Shown piece after piece: positions 20,876 to 30,826 of a stretch of 64,000 bases of DNA (positions are counted from its first letter, which is position 1; each line of letters opens with the position of its first letter). Origin of the DNA: Asparagopsis taxiformis. Taxonomy: Eukaryota; Rhodophyta; Florideophyceae; Bonnemaisoniales; Bonnemaisoniaceae. The position numbers were made by a program, and so were the translations under genes. Under the pieces are notes generated by a model, which was not told the DNA's origin, did no database searches, and worked only from the letters and a program-made list of their open reading frames with translations. The stretch covers positions 1 to 64,000 of the forward strand of contig JALQPE010002475.1 in assembly GCA_030407315.1 (NCBI GenBank), written 5' to 3'.

Positions 20876-22072
20876 ATGGCTAGACTTCCCAGCAGACAGA
20901 GAGACCAAACGCGAGCAAGGGTGATTGATCGGAACACAAGAAATATTATCTTCCTCGTGAGGTGTAGGTTGATGAATGTGTCGAGACCGTTGGGAATGTA
21001 CTTCCTCGATGAGGCCCAGAGAGAGTACATGGACTTGCAATTGAAACAAGAGCGTCGTTACAGTGTATTCGAGAATCGTTTCGATCTTGAAAAGCTGGAC
21101 GATCAAGAATGTCTCAGACGCTTCCGATTCCTGAAAAAAGACGTCGTGCGAGTGGTTTCACTTCTGGAATGGGGGGAAGAATTATTTTCAACTTCAAGGA
21201 GGGGATATCGTGCGAGTGGTATTGAGGCGTTCTGCACAATTGGAAGGAGACTCAGTACTCCATGTGTATGGAGCGATTTAGAGAACGAGTTCGGGAGGTC
21301 TGGATCGGCACTATGTGAGATATTCTACGAGACAATTGAACAATTATACAAGGAAAAAGGTCATTTGGTGGAGGAATTCAAAGCAGGGTTCATAATTGAA
21401 AGAAGTGAAGAGTATGCGACAAAGGTGTTTGAATCAGGGGCTCCATTGGACAGCTGTGTTGGGTTTGTGGATGGAACCAACGTTTTTATCGCACGGCCGG
21501 GTGGAGATATGCAGAGAGAAGCGTACAACGGTCACAAAAAGCGCCATTGTATCAAATTTCAGGCTCTTACTACGCCGGGCGGAATGATATTACACCTGAG
21601 TGGTCCAGTAGAAGGATGTAGACATGACATGACCATGTTCAGACAATCTAATCTCAATCATCATTTACACACGCATATGGAAATTTCTGGGCGGCAGTTC
21701 TATGTATATGCGGACTCAGCCTACCAGTTGCAGCCGTACATGATGGTGGGATATAGAGGCAGCAATTTGTCCACTCAACAGAGAGCATTCAATGGACGTA
21801 TGTCGAAGGCACGTATATCTGTTGAGTGGACGTTTAAGGAGATTAAGAAGTACTACACACATGTCGATGTAACGCGAAAGATGGTTGTGGGTAAGTCTCC
21901 AGTCGGTTTGTGGTACTGTGCAGCTGCACTACTTCTAAATTTCAGAACATGTTTATACGGCTCCCAGACAAGCCGATATTTTCATTGCCACTCACCTTCG
22001 TTGGAATCGTACATGAATCTTCCAGTTTATGGAAATGAAAGTACAGCATTAGGAACCAATGGGGAGAGCTGA
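20876..22072 (+). CDS. PIF/Harbinger transposase (DDE endonuclease, HARBI1 family)
   Basis: A 398-residue intact frame, normal length for the family. The DDE_Tnp_4-type catalytic residues are D199 (GFVDGTN), D280 (VYADSAY) and E317 (ISVEWTFKEI), with the usual GHKKRHCIKFQ and DMTMFRQS segments between them. The N-terminal about 100 residues are basic and helical (HTH-like). It cuts at the element's tips and joins them to a 3-bp target, and in the family it needs a Myb-like partner for nuclear import and DNA binding. That partner is likely the gene at 27220-28430, which is broken here. No stop or frameshift, so this copy may still make active protein that acts on MITEs such as 7723-8277. Confidence 0.96.
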   Translation: MARLPSRQRDQTRARVIDRNTRNIIFLVRCRLMNVSRPLGMYFLDEAQREYMDLQLKQERRYSVFENRFDLEKLDDQECLRRFRFLKKDVVRVVSLLEWGEELFSTSRRGYRASGIEAFCTIGRRLSTPCVWSDLENEFGRSGSALCEIFYETIEQLYKEKGHLVEEFKAGFIIERSEEYATKVFESGAPLDSCVGFVDGTNVFIARPGGDMQREAYNGHKKRHCIKFQALTTPGGMILHLSGPVEGCRHDMTMFRQSNLNHHLHTHMEISGRQFYVYADSAYQLQPYMMVGYRGSNLSTQQRAFNGRMSKARISVEWTFKEIKKYYTHVDVTRKMVVGKSPVGLWYCAAALLLNFRTCLYGSQTSRYFHCHSPSLESYMNLPVYGNESTALGTNGES

Positions 22073-22950
22073 AATATGAATGCAGTAGTAGATTTTATTT
22101 AGACAGTCGATACTTGCTACTGAGCTACTTCCCGAGATGTTGCGTGGCTCGTGCGGAACAGCAGCGGCAGTTAACCCCACAAGATGTTCCAGCAGTTCTG
22201 ATAGACGAAAATAAACTCTTTGAAAAGCTATGTTCTTTGAAGTCCGACACATTGTTGCACGGTACCAACAGTTCAAGAATGCGAGAAGAATTAATTCGAG
22301 AAGCATTACATGCTGATATTTGGAGCCTTTCTGACGAGAAAGGGCAGAGAAGAGGAAAGATGACATTCGGAGATCTACAGAAACGGCCATTTGTTCAGCT
22401 TGAGCCTTGTCAACAGAAGAGTGTTTTACCTCCACTCAATGAGCTATACTAGCTTGCTGATAACGGCGGCACCCCATCGACGCCACCATCATTCTCGCCC
22501 CCATTGTAGACTTCCTGCCCACCATTCGTATATTCTGCATCATGTCCTTCTAGATTTCCATCATTTTCCTACCCCAACCGACCACTTGTTGAACGATACA
22601 CCGACTTCGATTTATTGTACTCATTCCCATCCCTTCCGCACAAAGCTGCCTCTCCTCCACTTCGTCCTTTATCGACCGACTTGCACCGCATCATATTTGG
22701 TGTAGTCTCAATAATCTTTCCTTGACACAGAAAAACTGTTGTAAACACCGTCACTAGCTGCCAAATCTCCATTGCGCTCCCATTGGGAATACGACAACAA
22801 GTCGTCGCTAGACCGCCACCGACGTAGCGGCTCGTTCCCCTACGGAAACGACTGTATACGGCGCGGCATTTTATCCAAGCGGTCTACGTTGTGCAGTGCC
22901 GGATGGACGTCACGATACGTCGGCGCTGTGGTGAGGCACGGGAAAACGGC
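22073..22950. other. Harbinger interior, no gene recognised
   Basis: A short frame at 22114-22452 and its opposite-strand partner show no domain. It could be the tail of the transposase transcript. From 22453 to 22950 the sequence is C/T-rich with no usable frame. The transition to captured host sequence probably lies in this interval. Confidence 0.45.
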
Positions 22951-23969
22951 GTCTCATTGACTCATTTCCTGCTCTGCCAACTCCCAGACCAACTAATCAC
23001 CCGCATATTCCACTTTTTCTGCGACCAAACTACCGATGCTCCAGGCGCCCTTCACCTCGGATCACTCCACCAAGCTGGTCATGCCTTCTCCCTGGCCAGA
23101 TGTTCCCGCGCCCTTCTCCACATCTTTCGAACGTCCTGTCTCCGATCCATACATGCCTCCCTCCCGCCCCATCTTCTTTGAAGATGCGATGGTTCGCGCC
23201 GTGAAAGAAAAACTTCCCAACCTCAACATTGTCCACTATTCAGAACCAGAAGAGCCTCTGTTCGAACCGCGTTCGCACTTTTACGACTACTCATCGCGAG
23301 ATTTTTTCCTGCAGAAGATGACAGACACCGCGCAATTCGTGCGAAGAAACATTAGTCGCAACCATGTACTCGCTGATCTGCAAGTCACTGGCAGTGAACG
23401 AGCAATCCGATACAGTCTCACTGCATTTCCGTGCTTCTGTACCGAGCGTCGATTTCAAGGCCGCTGTTCTAGCGCGTTTCGAGAATCTTTGTGGTGTGCT
23501 GTCAGACGCATTGCTGTGCGCTACAAATGTTACATGCCTACACATTCCTCCTGAAGTGGCCAAGTACCTGGCAAAAGGCAGAGCAAAATTGAGCTCTGTA
23601 CTTCAAAATCTCGGCAATCTCACATCACTCGTGCTTGGGGATGAAAATTGTCGAGGCGAGTGTACGCGGGAATTTCCAAAGCCAGTGTTGGAAAACCTTC
23701 CATTGCTGCTTCGACTGATATTTGAGTTTTGGCCGATGCTGGAAAGCCTTTTCATTCAAGATAATTTTTGGAAGAGCGCCAGCTCTCATTGTTCCCGACG
23801 AAAAATTCGGCATGCTCTCAATTGTTTACGATCTCTAGAGAAGAGACATCCCAAGCTGGATGCTGGCACTGTTCACGTGTGGTTGAACCGATTACTGGAA
23901 ATTCGTTTGAATTTCTGTCGTGGTCATGAGATGCAAGTGTACCCAATAGCAGACGAAATCCAAACTTGA
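22951..23969 (+). pseudogene. Captured F-box/LRR-like gene fragment
   Basis: The F-box motif is at about 22970-23130: LPDQLITRIFHFF followed about 20 residues later by ARCSRALLHIF. The sequence then moves to a second frame with PNLNIVHYSEPEEP, then a third (23364-23969) with a leucine-rich part, VLQNLGNLTSLVLGDENC. F-box proteins bind Skp1 and present substrates for ubiquitination. Two frameshifts make this copy non-functional. No introns are needed to align the blocks. The assignment rests on motif pattern only. Confidence 0.6.
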
Positions 23970-24095
23970 GTTCACCGCCATCTTGTGCGCTGAAAGTTGT
24001 TCACCAACTCCAATTGTTCGTGTCTCCGCGACAACTGCAACGTGCACTTCAAGCTAATCGAGACCAGTGTCGCGAAATTGAAACGGTACCATATC

Positions 24096-24866
24096 ATGGC
24101 ACAACAGAATGCAGCCAAAGTAGTGTCCCAATGTCCGCTCCCTCCGAATCGCTACTACGAGTCTGGCGCACTTCGCACAAACGGTCCACCGCTTGCACCG
24201 ACTGCAAATGACTCGTACAGCATGTTCAGGCGCGTCTACACGACGGATGACGCGCTTCCCTCGCTGGAAGAATCGGGACGAGTACGACTGGTCGACGCTG
24301 ACAAACGGCCAAGCGAAGAGCTTGCCAGACTGAACAAATAATTATTGGCGCTGTTTATGAAGCTGGTACGAAGCCTGTGCGAGCCGTTGCCGCTGGATTT
24401 GCCGCCACAACCGCACAAGGAGATCATTCAGGAAGCTGAAGACACGATAGTGAATATGCAGCATCTGACCAATGTGATGAGACCGGCGCAAGCCGCCATG
24501 GATCTCAACACGCTGCTCGATCGCCAGACTGCGACGCGTAAAGATATGGCAGAGAAATTGAATGATAGTGTAAAACGCGCGTGGGATCTGATCGGCGATG
24601 CGGCGGAGAAATTGTCGCAGCCAAGTGTGCAGCTTTCGAAGGATTCCATGGCGCTGCCGTTTTTGAAGCGCGACGGGGTTGGGAGCGAGGAATGTGATGA
24701 GTGTGGCGTTCATTTGATGAAAGTATACTTGACAGAGGCGGTTTTAAGACTGCTTGAACATTCACCCATCAGAAGAGCCAAAGTTGAGGTGGGAATAATG
24801 ATTCTGCTTGGTTTCAATTGCCAACGCGGTATAGTTGGATGCGAGTTACCCTGCAAGAAGACTTAG
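24096..24866 (+). pseudogene. MED7: Captured Mediator subunit MED7 with one in-frame stop
   Basis: From the ATG at 24096 the sequence follows the MED7 plan. A Pro-rich N-terminal part (PLPPNRYYESG) is followed by a PSLEESG motif and by ELARLN. The helical domain comes next, with DTIVNMQHLTNVMRPAQAA and the basic, Gln/Arg-rich helix after it, which correspond to the family's NMHHLINEYRPHQAR region. A TAA at 24339-24341 interrupts it right after LNK, and the frame continues without a shift. MED7 links head/middle modules of Mediator and is normally essential, so a functional copy must exist elsewhere. The end of homology is near 24640, and the frame then stays open to 24866. Confidence 0.8.
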
Positions 24867-24869
24867 AAG

Positions 24870-25266
24870 GACATTGGTTGCGCAGGGATGAACTGGATTA
24901 CAGATAACCACCATGCAAGGTCTTCTAGGCTTTGTTGTGGAATGCTGGGAACGGCCGTTAGCGTCGCAGTTGAGAAATATATTTGACCACGCTGAATATT
25001 TATAAATATGAACCAATCTGCTCCCGTTTTAATCTATCGCGGCGATCCTTCACCTCACCCGCGTAAAACTCCTCCAGATCCCGACGCGACGCATCGCCAA
25101 TCCCCCGCACCCGAATGAATCCAATGTCTCTCCCAGATCTAGCCTTCGTTTCTTCCCTGGGGAGTCTGGCAAGCAAACGTTCATTCAACGGCACAGCCAT
25201 CAACTCCAAGACTTCACACCTCCCCAATACAGTCCGATGATGATCACATCCAACCGCAAATGTATC
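24870..25266. other. Divergent upstream region of the dapF-like gene; 89-codon minus-strand frame of unknown status
   Basis: A minus-strand frame (start 25269-25267, end 25000) begins inside the same CATG that gives the dapF start on the plus strand. It is rich in Arg, Glu and Leu, and I do not recognise it. It may be a captured piece of a neighbouring gene or chance. No plus-strand frame joins dapF here because of stops shortly upstream (TGATGA near 25238). Confidence 0.4.
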
Positions 25267-25267
25267 C

Positions 25268-26134
25268 ATGACGACATTTCGTAAATACCACGGTATAGGG
25301 AACGATTTTGTCCTCGTCGACAATCGTTCACGCTCAGATCCCGTCTTCTCTCCAGAACAGTCTGTTCAAATCTGCGACAGAAACACCGGCGTGGGCGCCG
25401 ATGGCGTCATATTCCTGCTCCCGTCGCAGATAAACAGTTCAGACTTTTCCATGCGCCTCTACAATTCCGATGGTACAGAACCCGAGATGTGCCGAAATGG
25501 AATCCGTTGTCTCGCCCGTTTCGCAGCTGACTTGGGCGTGGAAAGCCAATCGCCCACAAAATATGTCATTGATACTGGCGCGGGCGTCATTATACCTGAG
25601 ATAATACCGCACACGCCGTTAGTGCGCGTGGATATGGGCACGCCGATATTAGAGCCTGCCGAGGTGCCCACCACACTGAATACGTCTGCCGCTAACGACT
25701 TTGTAGATGTTCTCCGGGATGTTGCCGGAAGAGACTGGACGTTTTCGTGTGTTTCAATGGGTAATCCACACGCGGTTACGTTTGTTACAAAGGACGTTTA
25801 CGACGAAATGGACGTTGCACTCGAGTCTGTCGGACCTGACTTTGAGTGTAATGCCGCGTTTCCGTCCAGGACGAACACAGAGTTTGTGTTTTCGCAAAGT
25901 CGAACCGAGTTTGATATACTGGTTTGGGTGCGGGGCTCCGGAAGGACTATGGCGTGTGGAACCGGAGCTTGTGCTGTGCTAGTCGCGGCTGTGTTGACTG
26001 GGAGAGCTGATAAGGATGTTCCGACGACTGTACATTTGCCGGGCGGTGATTTGACGATCGAGTGGCTGTCGAGCACAAATCATGTGCTGATGACTGGTCC
26101 GGCGCAACTTGTTTTCAAGGGTTCGTTTCCGTAA
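25268..26134 (+). CDS. dapF: Diaminopimelate epimerase-like protein carried by the Harbinger element
   Basis: A 288-residue intact frame, close to the usual length of the bacterial enzyme. DapF converts LL- to meso-diaminopimelate in lysine synthesis, in algae normally in the plastid. Both catalytic cysteines are present, C75 in NSDGTEPEMCRNG and C230 in TMACGTGACA. The N-terminal KYHGIGNDFVLVD and the substrate-contact segments MGNPHAV and TNTEF are also present. The Glu that normally precedes Arg-Gly in the ERGxG segment is Val here (V221-R222), and this Glu contacts substrate in known structures. There is no transit peptide: the protein begins at the mature domain and stops lie just upstream. 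It may be a captured copy that is intact but not targeted, or a degenerating one. Confidence 0.93.
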   Translation: MTTFRKYHGIGNDFVLVDNRSRSDPVFSPEQSVQICDRNTGVGADGVIFLLPSQINSSDFSMRLYNSDGTEPEMCRNGIRCLARFAADLGVESQSPTKYVIDTGAGVIIPEIIPHTPLVRVDMGTPILEPAEVPTTLNTSAANDFVDVLRDVAGRDWTFSCVSMGNPHAVTFVTKDVYDEMDVALESVGPDFECNAAFPSRTNTEFVFSQSRTEFDILVWVRGSGRTMACGTGACAVLVAAVLTGRADKDVPTTVHLPGGDLTIEWLSSTNHVLMTGPAQLVFKGSFP

Positions 26135-26371
26135 TGCTGTGTGCAGAGCTTTTTTTCTGAATGAACAAATGGATGCAACTAGTTCATTGTTGAAATGATG
26201 TATAGCATCGTTGGAGAAGATGGTGCGCTCAATTCGACTAGTTTGGTTTGTGGATAGTAAAATGATTGTCAAACACCTGTGCATGCGTGGTTACAGGAAG
26301 AAATGTGTATTTACAGGGTAGTAGCAATGTCTATTGGTGCATTCGTCTACGATCCGGTCTGTCACGATGCT

Positions 26372-27060
26372 TTAATCGATGTAACCATCGAGAGCAGCGG
26401 CAGCACTGTAGATGTTCTCCTCTCTGAAGTAATCAAATTCCTTATCGAACCAAACAATAGTATCTCCATCCTGCGCACCAGCCTCGATCAACTTTTGATA
26501 AACACCAATCGCGGCGAGAATCCTTTGAAAACGATCAATACCCTCAAAATAATCCCAGTTTGTCATGCGATACGTTCTCTCAACCTTGTAACCGCTAATC
26601 TCAAACTTTCCTTCTTCAATCTGCTCAACAACAACAGGCTCCTGACCGAGCCCATCTTCATCTCCCAGCACGACGACATTATCATCATCACCAATGCTGT
26701 CCACAAGTTTGCAAACTCTGCGCATGACATCGGCCAAGCCTTGTTTTGATTTATCACTAATAACAGCAATGCGCTTGTGCTCTCAAATAACTTGCACAAG
26801 CTCGTCCTTGAGATGTGCGTCCCACTTGTCTCGCACGCCCGGCAAGTCAAGCTTATTCACCTGCACGACATCCTTCTTCCGCGCCAGACACTCATCAAAC
26901 AGCTCCATTTCGAGCCGAATGGTCTTGTAATGTTCAATGACATTTTCGACACTGCCATCTAAAATATGCACAACGACCTTGCATCTCTCCACATGTCTGA
27001 GAAATGACACGCCCATACCAATACCGCGATGGGCGCACCTGATCAACGCGCCGTACTTGA
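26372..27060 (-). pseudogene. obg: Captured 3' half of an Obg-family GTPase gene
   Basis: On the minus strand, 27046-26786 encodes the GTPase part after the switch region (CAHRGIGMGVSFLRHVER, VVVHILDG) and the G4 motif NKLD. A TGA at 26783-26785 interrupts the frame. It resumes with AVISDKSKQGLADVM (G5 region) and ends in the Obg C-terminal domain, FEISGYKVERTYRM...FQRILAAIGV...EAGAQDGDTI. The G1 motif and the N-terminal glycine-rich Obg fold are missing because homology ends near 27060. Obg proteins act in ribosome assembly in bacteria and organelles. This is a truncated, broken copy. Confidence 0.85.
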
Positions 27061-27219
27061 GTCAAAAAACCAGCAAATTTACGAATTCTGATTATGAACT
27101 ACATGTTATCCATCTCCAAATGTTGACTGCGCCAGGCATTTTTCCAGGAAGGACAAAAGGGTTCTTCACGAACCCAGCCATGACTAACTTTATTGGCAAG
27201 GACCGGAACGGACTAGTTA

Positions 27220-28430
27220 CTAGTCCTTCTTTTCTAAAACACCACGAACCAGCTGTAACATTGATTCCTGCATTTTGAAGAATGATTCGCTGGCCTCCGC
27301 TTCCTTTTCTGCTCTCTGCGCCTCTCTAATTTCTCTCTCTTCTTCCCTTTTCTCCCTTCTCTCCTCTCTGTTTTCCCTTCTTGTTTCCCTCTCTTCTTTC
27401 ATTCTCTCCACTTCTACCTTCCGTTCCTCTGCTGTGGCATTTCTTTCGTCTAGTTCCAACCGTCTGCTGATCGCATTTTTTCCAACTCGTGATGTGCTGT
27501 TTCCATTTCCAGCCTTTTATTCTCACGCCGTTCATTGCGCTCAGCAGAGGCCCTCGCGAACTCCTCAGATTTCTCTAGTAACCTTACAGCTTCCTCGTTA
27601 GCTTCAAGCGGATTATACCTTTCACTGAAAGGTGTAGGGCTCCTAATGTTTCGAGTGTTACGAGTTCGTGGAGTGCTAGCAGAATTCTCTTCGTCTCCCG
27701 GAAGAAAATCAACCTCTGCTGTGATTCTGCACATTGCCCTGTTCCGAAGCTCCGAAGCAAACGAGCTTCTGCGTACTTCTCGAGCCTCATTTTCACGCCT
27801 CTCCTCGGCTATCCTACGTTCATCCCCTTCCTTCTCCTCTATCATTCGCGAGCACAAATTAAAAAGCTCCAGAGCTCCTCCTCTGCGGCGAACTCTAAGT
27901 CCCCTTCTCTCCTTATGTTTTGTAATGATAACCTTGAGTCTTTCTATGCAATGCTTGCTGTCCGTCATCCATGGTAATTTTCCTGATCTGTTCAGCGTCT
28001 CCGAAATTGTATCAAAGACATGCCTCTAGTTCCTCTTTCCACCCAAATGAACTTTGATTTTCAACACTTCTTCCACGAGCAAAATATCATGCGAAACATC
28101 GAAAATCCTTCTCCGACATTTTTCACGAGACTGGACCCCCTCATCCAGATCACCATCAGACTGTAGCTCGCTATTCCTGTTGTTAGCAGCTGTCAGCATT
28201 ATCTCTGTGTCAGCGTCAAGATCTATGGGAATTTCTTCTGATACCAGTGGTGTTCCGATCATCTGGTCTGTTCCTGGCCCTCTTGTGATGGTTCCCGTTT
28301 GCAAATTGGCGTCGTCACCTATAAGCGAGGATATAAAGAATCCTGGAGCTATTGTCTGAAGAAGACATATCAGTTTGGGATGAGTTTGTAGTTGTACTTT
28401 TTCCTGCAGCCTTTGATCAGACACAGGCAT
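27220..28430 (-). pseudogene. Harbinger accessory protein: Myb/SANT-like domain plus coiled coil
   Basis: Reading from 28430 towards 27450, an acidic leader is followed by a trihelix/Myb-like domain. It comprises DVSHDILLVEEVLKIK, then HVFDTISETLN, then DSKHCIERLKVIITKHKERR. A TAG at 28026-28028 stands where the fold usually has Trp, and the frame continues after it. The C-terminal part is a long Arg/Glu-rich helix that changes frame near 27455 and ends at 27220 (EERETRRENREERREK). The partner protein of Harbinger transposases has this architecture. It is antisense to, and at the opposite end from, the transposase gene. The nonsense codon and the frameshift suggest this copy depends on another element for the partner protein. 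Confidence 0.78.
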
Positions 28431-28731
28431 TTCAGTTCGGTATCAGTTCGATCCACATCTGGATCAAACCTTGTCCATAGACAGCTGTCCAGATTGAAGC
28501 GATGTAACGCGGCGCAAAGTCCGTGACACCACCGCGACGTCCAGGATTTTCCTTGCATTAGTTTCAAAACTGTGAAACTTTGACTACAGTGCTAAAAAAC
28601 TTTCGGTATCTTGAGCTTTGGCAAGTTCGGCTCCCGCAAACAGTTCGACTGTTCAGCGATCTTATTATTATAAATACGGTCCCCGACCTTCCTACAAAAT
28701 ACCTACCGGCGGGATTCCAAAACCCTCTACT

Positions 28732-28940
28732 GACCCATTTTACGGGCCACCCTGAATGATATTTTCCCAATATGTTTGATCAGAGCCAATCAAAATGCCA
28801 TGCTTGGTGGACGAACCACTCCGATTCGCTGCAGTCGCCGTGGTGGACAAAGCTCACTGATTGGCTGAATACGGTGGACGAACCACTGTCGGGCCTCCTC
28901 ATGTCTACACGCCCTACTCCAAGTAGATTCGGCCATACCC
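28732..28940. repeat. MULE-1 right TIR, outer part
   Basis: Reverse complement of 13655-13884, ending GGCCATACCC before the 9-bp duplication ccttgaaat at 28941-28949. Unlike the left arm it lacks the inserted half of the 13696-13728 hairpin. Confidence 0.93.
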
Positions 28941-28949
28941 CCTTGAAAT

Positions 28950-30360
28950 CCTACTCTGTATACCCGAATAAACTTTTTATATATATCTGTAGATTTAAAC
29001 AGATCCACAAAAGTTCGGCAAAGCTCTCGCAATCTACACTTCCAAATCTCTGAGCGGACATCGGTGCGTGAGCAGGCCCGGAAGTATACAAAACCTGGAC
29101 ACCCCCTAGCGATGAATCTCATCTCTCATGAGAGGGCATCGGTTTCCTCAGAATAGATGTCAACACTGGTTCGACGTGGATGTTAAATCGCAACTAGAAT
29201 TATTTTACCACATTTTCCTAGCCTCGTATCATCGCTTCGACAAGCATCGAGCGGATCCTTCCATTTCCCTTCGGGTCTTGCTCACAAGATGGTTTCTTTG
29301 CCAATTTTCTCCATTCTTGTTCTATCGCTTATTGCTCTTTCTATATTCTGGAGGGAGAGCCCATCGGAGGGAGGTAATTCTGCTCCCGGAATCCATCCCA
29401 AACCATGGGGAAAACAACGAAACTCTTATTCTTCAAGTTCCGTAGATCACCAACAAGAACCTTCCCAAGGGTTCCTACCACCTCTACCTATCGATGGTAA
29501 CCAAGGGGATACTGGTCCCATGACGCCTCTAGCATCACCGAGTATATCTTCTTCGTCTCCTACCGTTGCTGTACTCACTGCTATTGCAGTCCCGCCAACA
29601 ACAGCCACGACTGGGGCTACAATGCTTTCAACACTACCAATTCTTTCTTCTATTTCTCCTCCTACGTTTGCTATGTCCACTAACTTTGCTCCAGCCCCTA
29701 TTCTAGCCCCTGGTTCACCACCTCTTTCAGCCCCTGCCCCAGTTCCTGCCCCAGCTCCTGCCCCAGCTCCAGTAACACCTCAGAGGATATGTGGACAACA
29801 AAGAGATGCGTTTGAAAATACAAAAAACAAAGAGACTATATGTCAACTTCGTTTCACTCAGGCTTCAAGGAAGGTTGGATTGGCTCGGAGGGAAAGAATT
29901 GAGGCTGAAAGGCAGGTTGAAATTAGCGAGAATAATTTGAGAGAAGCTGATGCAAATATTATACGCATACTCGGAGCAATTCGAGCCACTAGAAGTGCTT
30001 TGCGATTCGAAACAGGAATGAGGAGAAGAGAATTGCTAAATAGGTTGCAGCTTTTGCGTCGCAGCCTTCAACCAGCTCGACGCCAAAGAAATCTTGCGGA
30101 GAGAACTTTGCGGGGTGCAAGAAGGCGTCTGGCAACAGCTTTGAGTCGGGAGAATGTAGCGAACGGAGATGTTAAGACTCTTGAGGATGCACTAGCATCT
30201 GTTCGTGAAGCACTCCTGTCACTTCGAGCAGAGTATCTGGAATGTAAGGATGGTTTTTAGTTGTGTGATCAAATAGACGTTGACTGATTGCTGTGATTCC
30301 TTTCAATGATGCATGCTTGGTTTTAGTCGGCCAGAAATTGCCACTACGCTTGCGGTGCTG
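28950..30360 (+). repeat. Duplicated host segment, copy 2 (intact)
   Basis: Counterpart of 340-1790, including the leader with GTATACAAAA and TTTCCTCAGAATAGA and the tail GGTTTTTAGTTGTGTGATC. It begins almost immediately outside the MULE-1 target duplication. Confidence 0.85.
29289..30260 (+). CDS. Secreted coiled-coil protein of unknown function (intact member of a small family)
   Basis: A 323-residue frame. Residues 1-22 form a hydrophobic leader (SILVLSLIALSIFW) that could be a signal peptide or anchor. Residues about 30-165 are Ser/Thr/Pro-rich, ending in a run of alternating Pro-Ala (APAPVPAPAPAPAP). Two cysteines follow, spaced C-x16-C (RICGQ...TICQL). From about 195 to 310 lies a long Arg/Glu-rich helix predicted as coiled coil, with the motif RILGAIRATRS. 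A decayed paralogue is at 679-1669 and a divergent one on the opposite strand at 30827-31258. The architecture suggests a cell-wall or secreted structural protein, but that is inference. The start is the ATG that begins the leader, conserved in the paralogue. Confidence 0.85.
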   Translation: MVSLPIFSILVLSLIALSIFWRESPSEGGNSAPGIHPKPWGKQRNSYSSSSVDHQQEPSQGFLPPLPIDGNQGDTGPMTPLASPSISSSSPTVAVLTAIAVPPTTATTGATMLSTLPILSSISPPTFAMSTNFAPAPILAPGSPPLSAPAPVPAPAPAPAPVTPQRICGQQRDAFENTKNKETICQLRFTQASRKVGLARRERIEAERQVEISENNLREADANIIRILGAIRATRSALRFETGMRRRELLNRLQLLRRSLQPARRQRNLAERTLRGARRRLATALSRENVANGDVKTLEDALASVREALLSLRAEYLECKDGF

Positions 30361-30826
30361 ATGGACAGCAGAGTACTGTATGAAAAACTGCCTAGAGATG
30401 GACGGTGGCGGAAGCTAGCCGCCCGAAGATGAACAAGAGGAAGTAAGAACGAAAAGGACATAGACGAGTTACAGCAGTGTAGTAGTTATTGTTGGATCGC
30501 CCAACTAAGGCACGAGCTGCTATATGATTTGCATATACCTAAAATCTTAGTTCAGGATACACCAGTTACTCATGCAGCTCAGCTGCCCACGGGACACACG
30601 TTTCGGGTCCAGCCTCACAACTTACCCTGTAAACTACCTTTCAAGTGGGCTATTGAGTCCTGTTCTGCCTTTTCTTTTTCTTCGAAAACTCATAGTCGTC
30701 TACAGTATATGCTATAGTTGATGAAAATTAATGCTATGTAGAGTTGTGCCTTGAAAGTATTATGACTCTCCGGGAGTGATTGTGTATCACGAAGGTTGCG
30801 TAGCACTCGTGTGTATGACACGAAAT
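30361..30826. other. No gene recognised
   Basis: Intergenic sequence between the convergent coiled-coil gene and its divergent minus-strand relative. A 62-codon frame at 30529-30717 shows no domain. Confidence 0.4.

Larger units (their letters stand above)
20451..28728. mobile_element. Gene-carrying PIF/Harbinger element (8,278 bp)
   Basis: The tips are AGAGGGTTTTGG and the exact inverse CCAAAACCCTCT. The target duplication is ACT at 20448-20450 and 28729-28731. The other MULE-1 arm shows the unoccupied site with a single AGT (13885-13887), so the whole 8.3 kb entered as one unit. The left end holds an intact Harbinger transposase gene on plus. The right end holds a Myb/SANT-type accessory gene on minus, so the usual two-gene content of the superfamily is present. 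Between them are about 4.2 kb with F-box, MED7, dapF and Obg gene sequences. No second set of tips was seen inside, which argues against two elements acting together. Confidence 0.95.
13655..28940 (-). mobile_element. MULE-1: Ulp1-carrying Mutator-like element, split by nested insertions
   Basis: Both sides carry the 9-bp duplication ccttgaaat (13646-13654 and 28941-28949), the length typical of Mutator-like elements. The ends are GGTTATGGCCGAATC on the left and its near-exact inverse on the right. TIRs are about 1 kb. Coding on the minus strand is a truncated Ulp1-like protease followed by a Mutator-type transposase, both broken. An 8,278-bp Harbinger element sits in the right TIR and a 395-bp insertion in the transposase. 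Without these the unit is about 6.6 kb. The two TIRs are almost identical although the genes are ruined, so this copy was probably moved by a related element's transposase, or its TIRs were homogenised. It lies 28 bp from copia-2's right target duplication. Confidence 0.95.

Noticed and set aside
20451..28728. Two separate Harbinger elements flanking host genes
   Set aside because: Only one pair of tips was seen, the flanks carry one matching duplication, and the opposite MULE arm shows the single unoccupied site.
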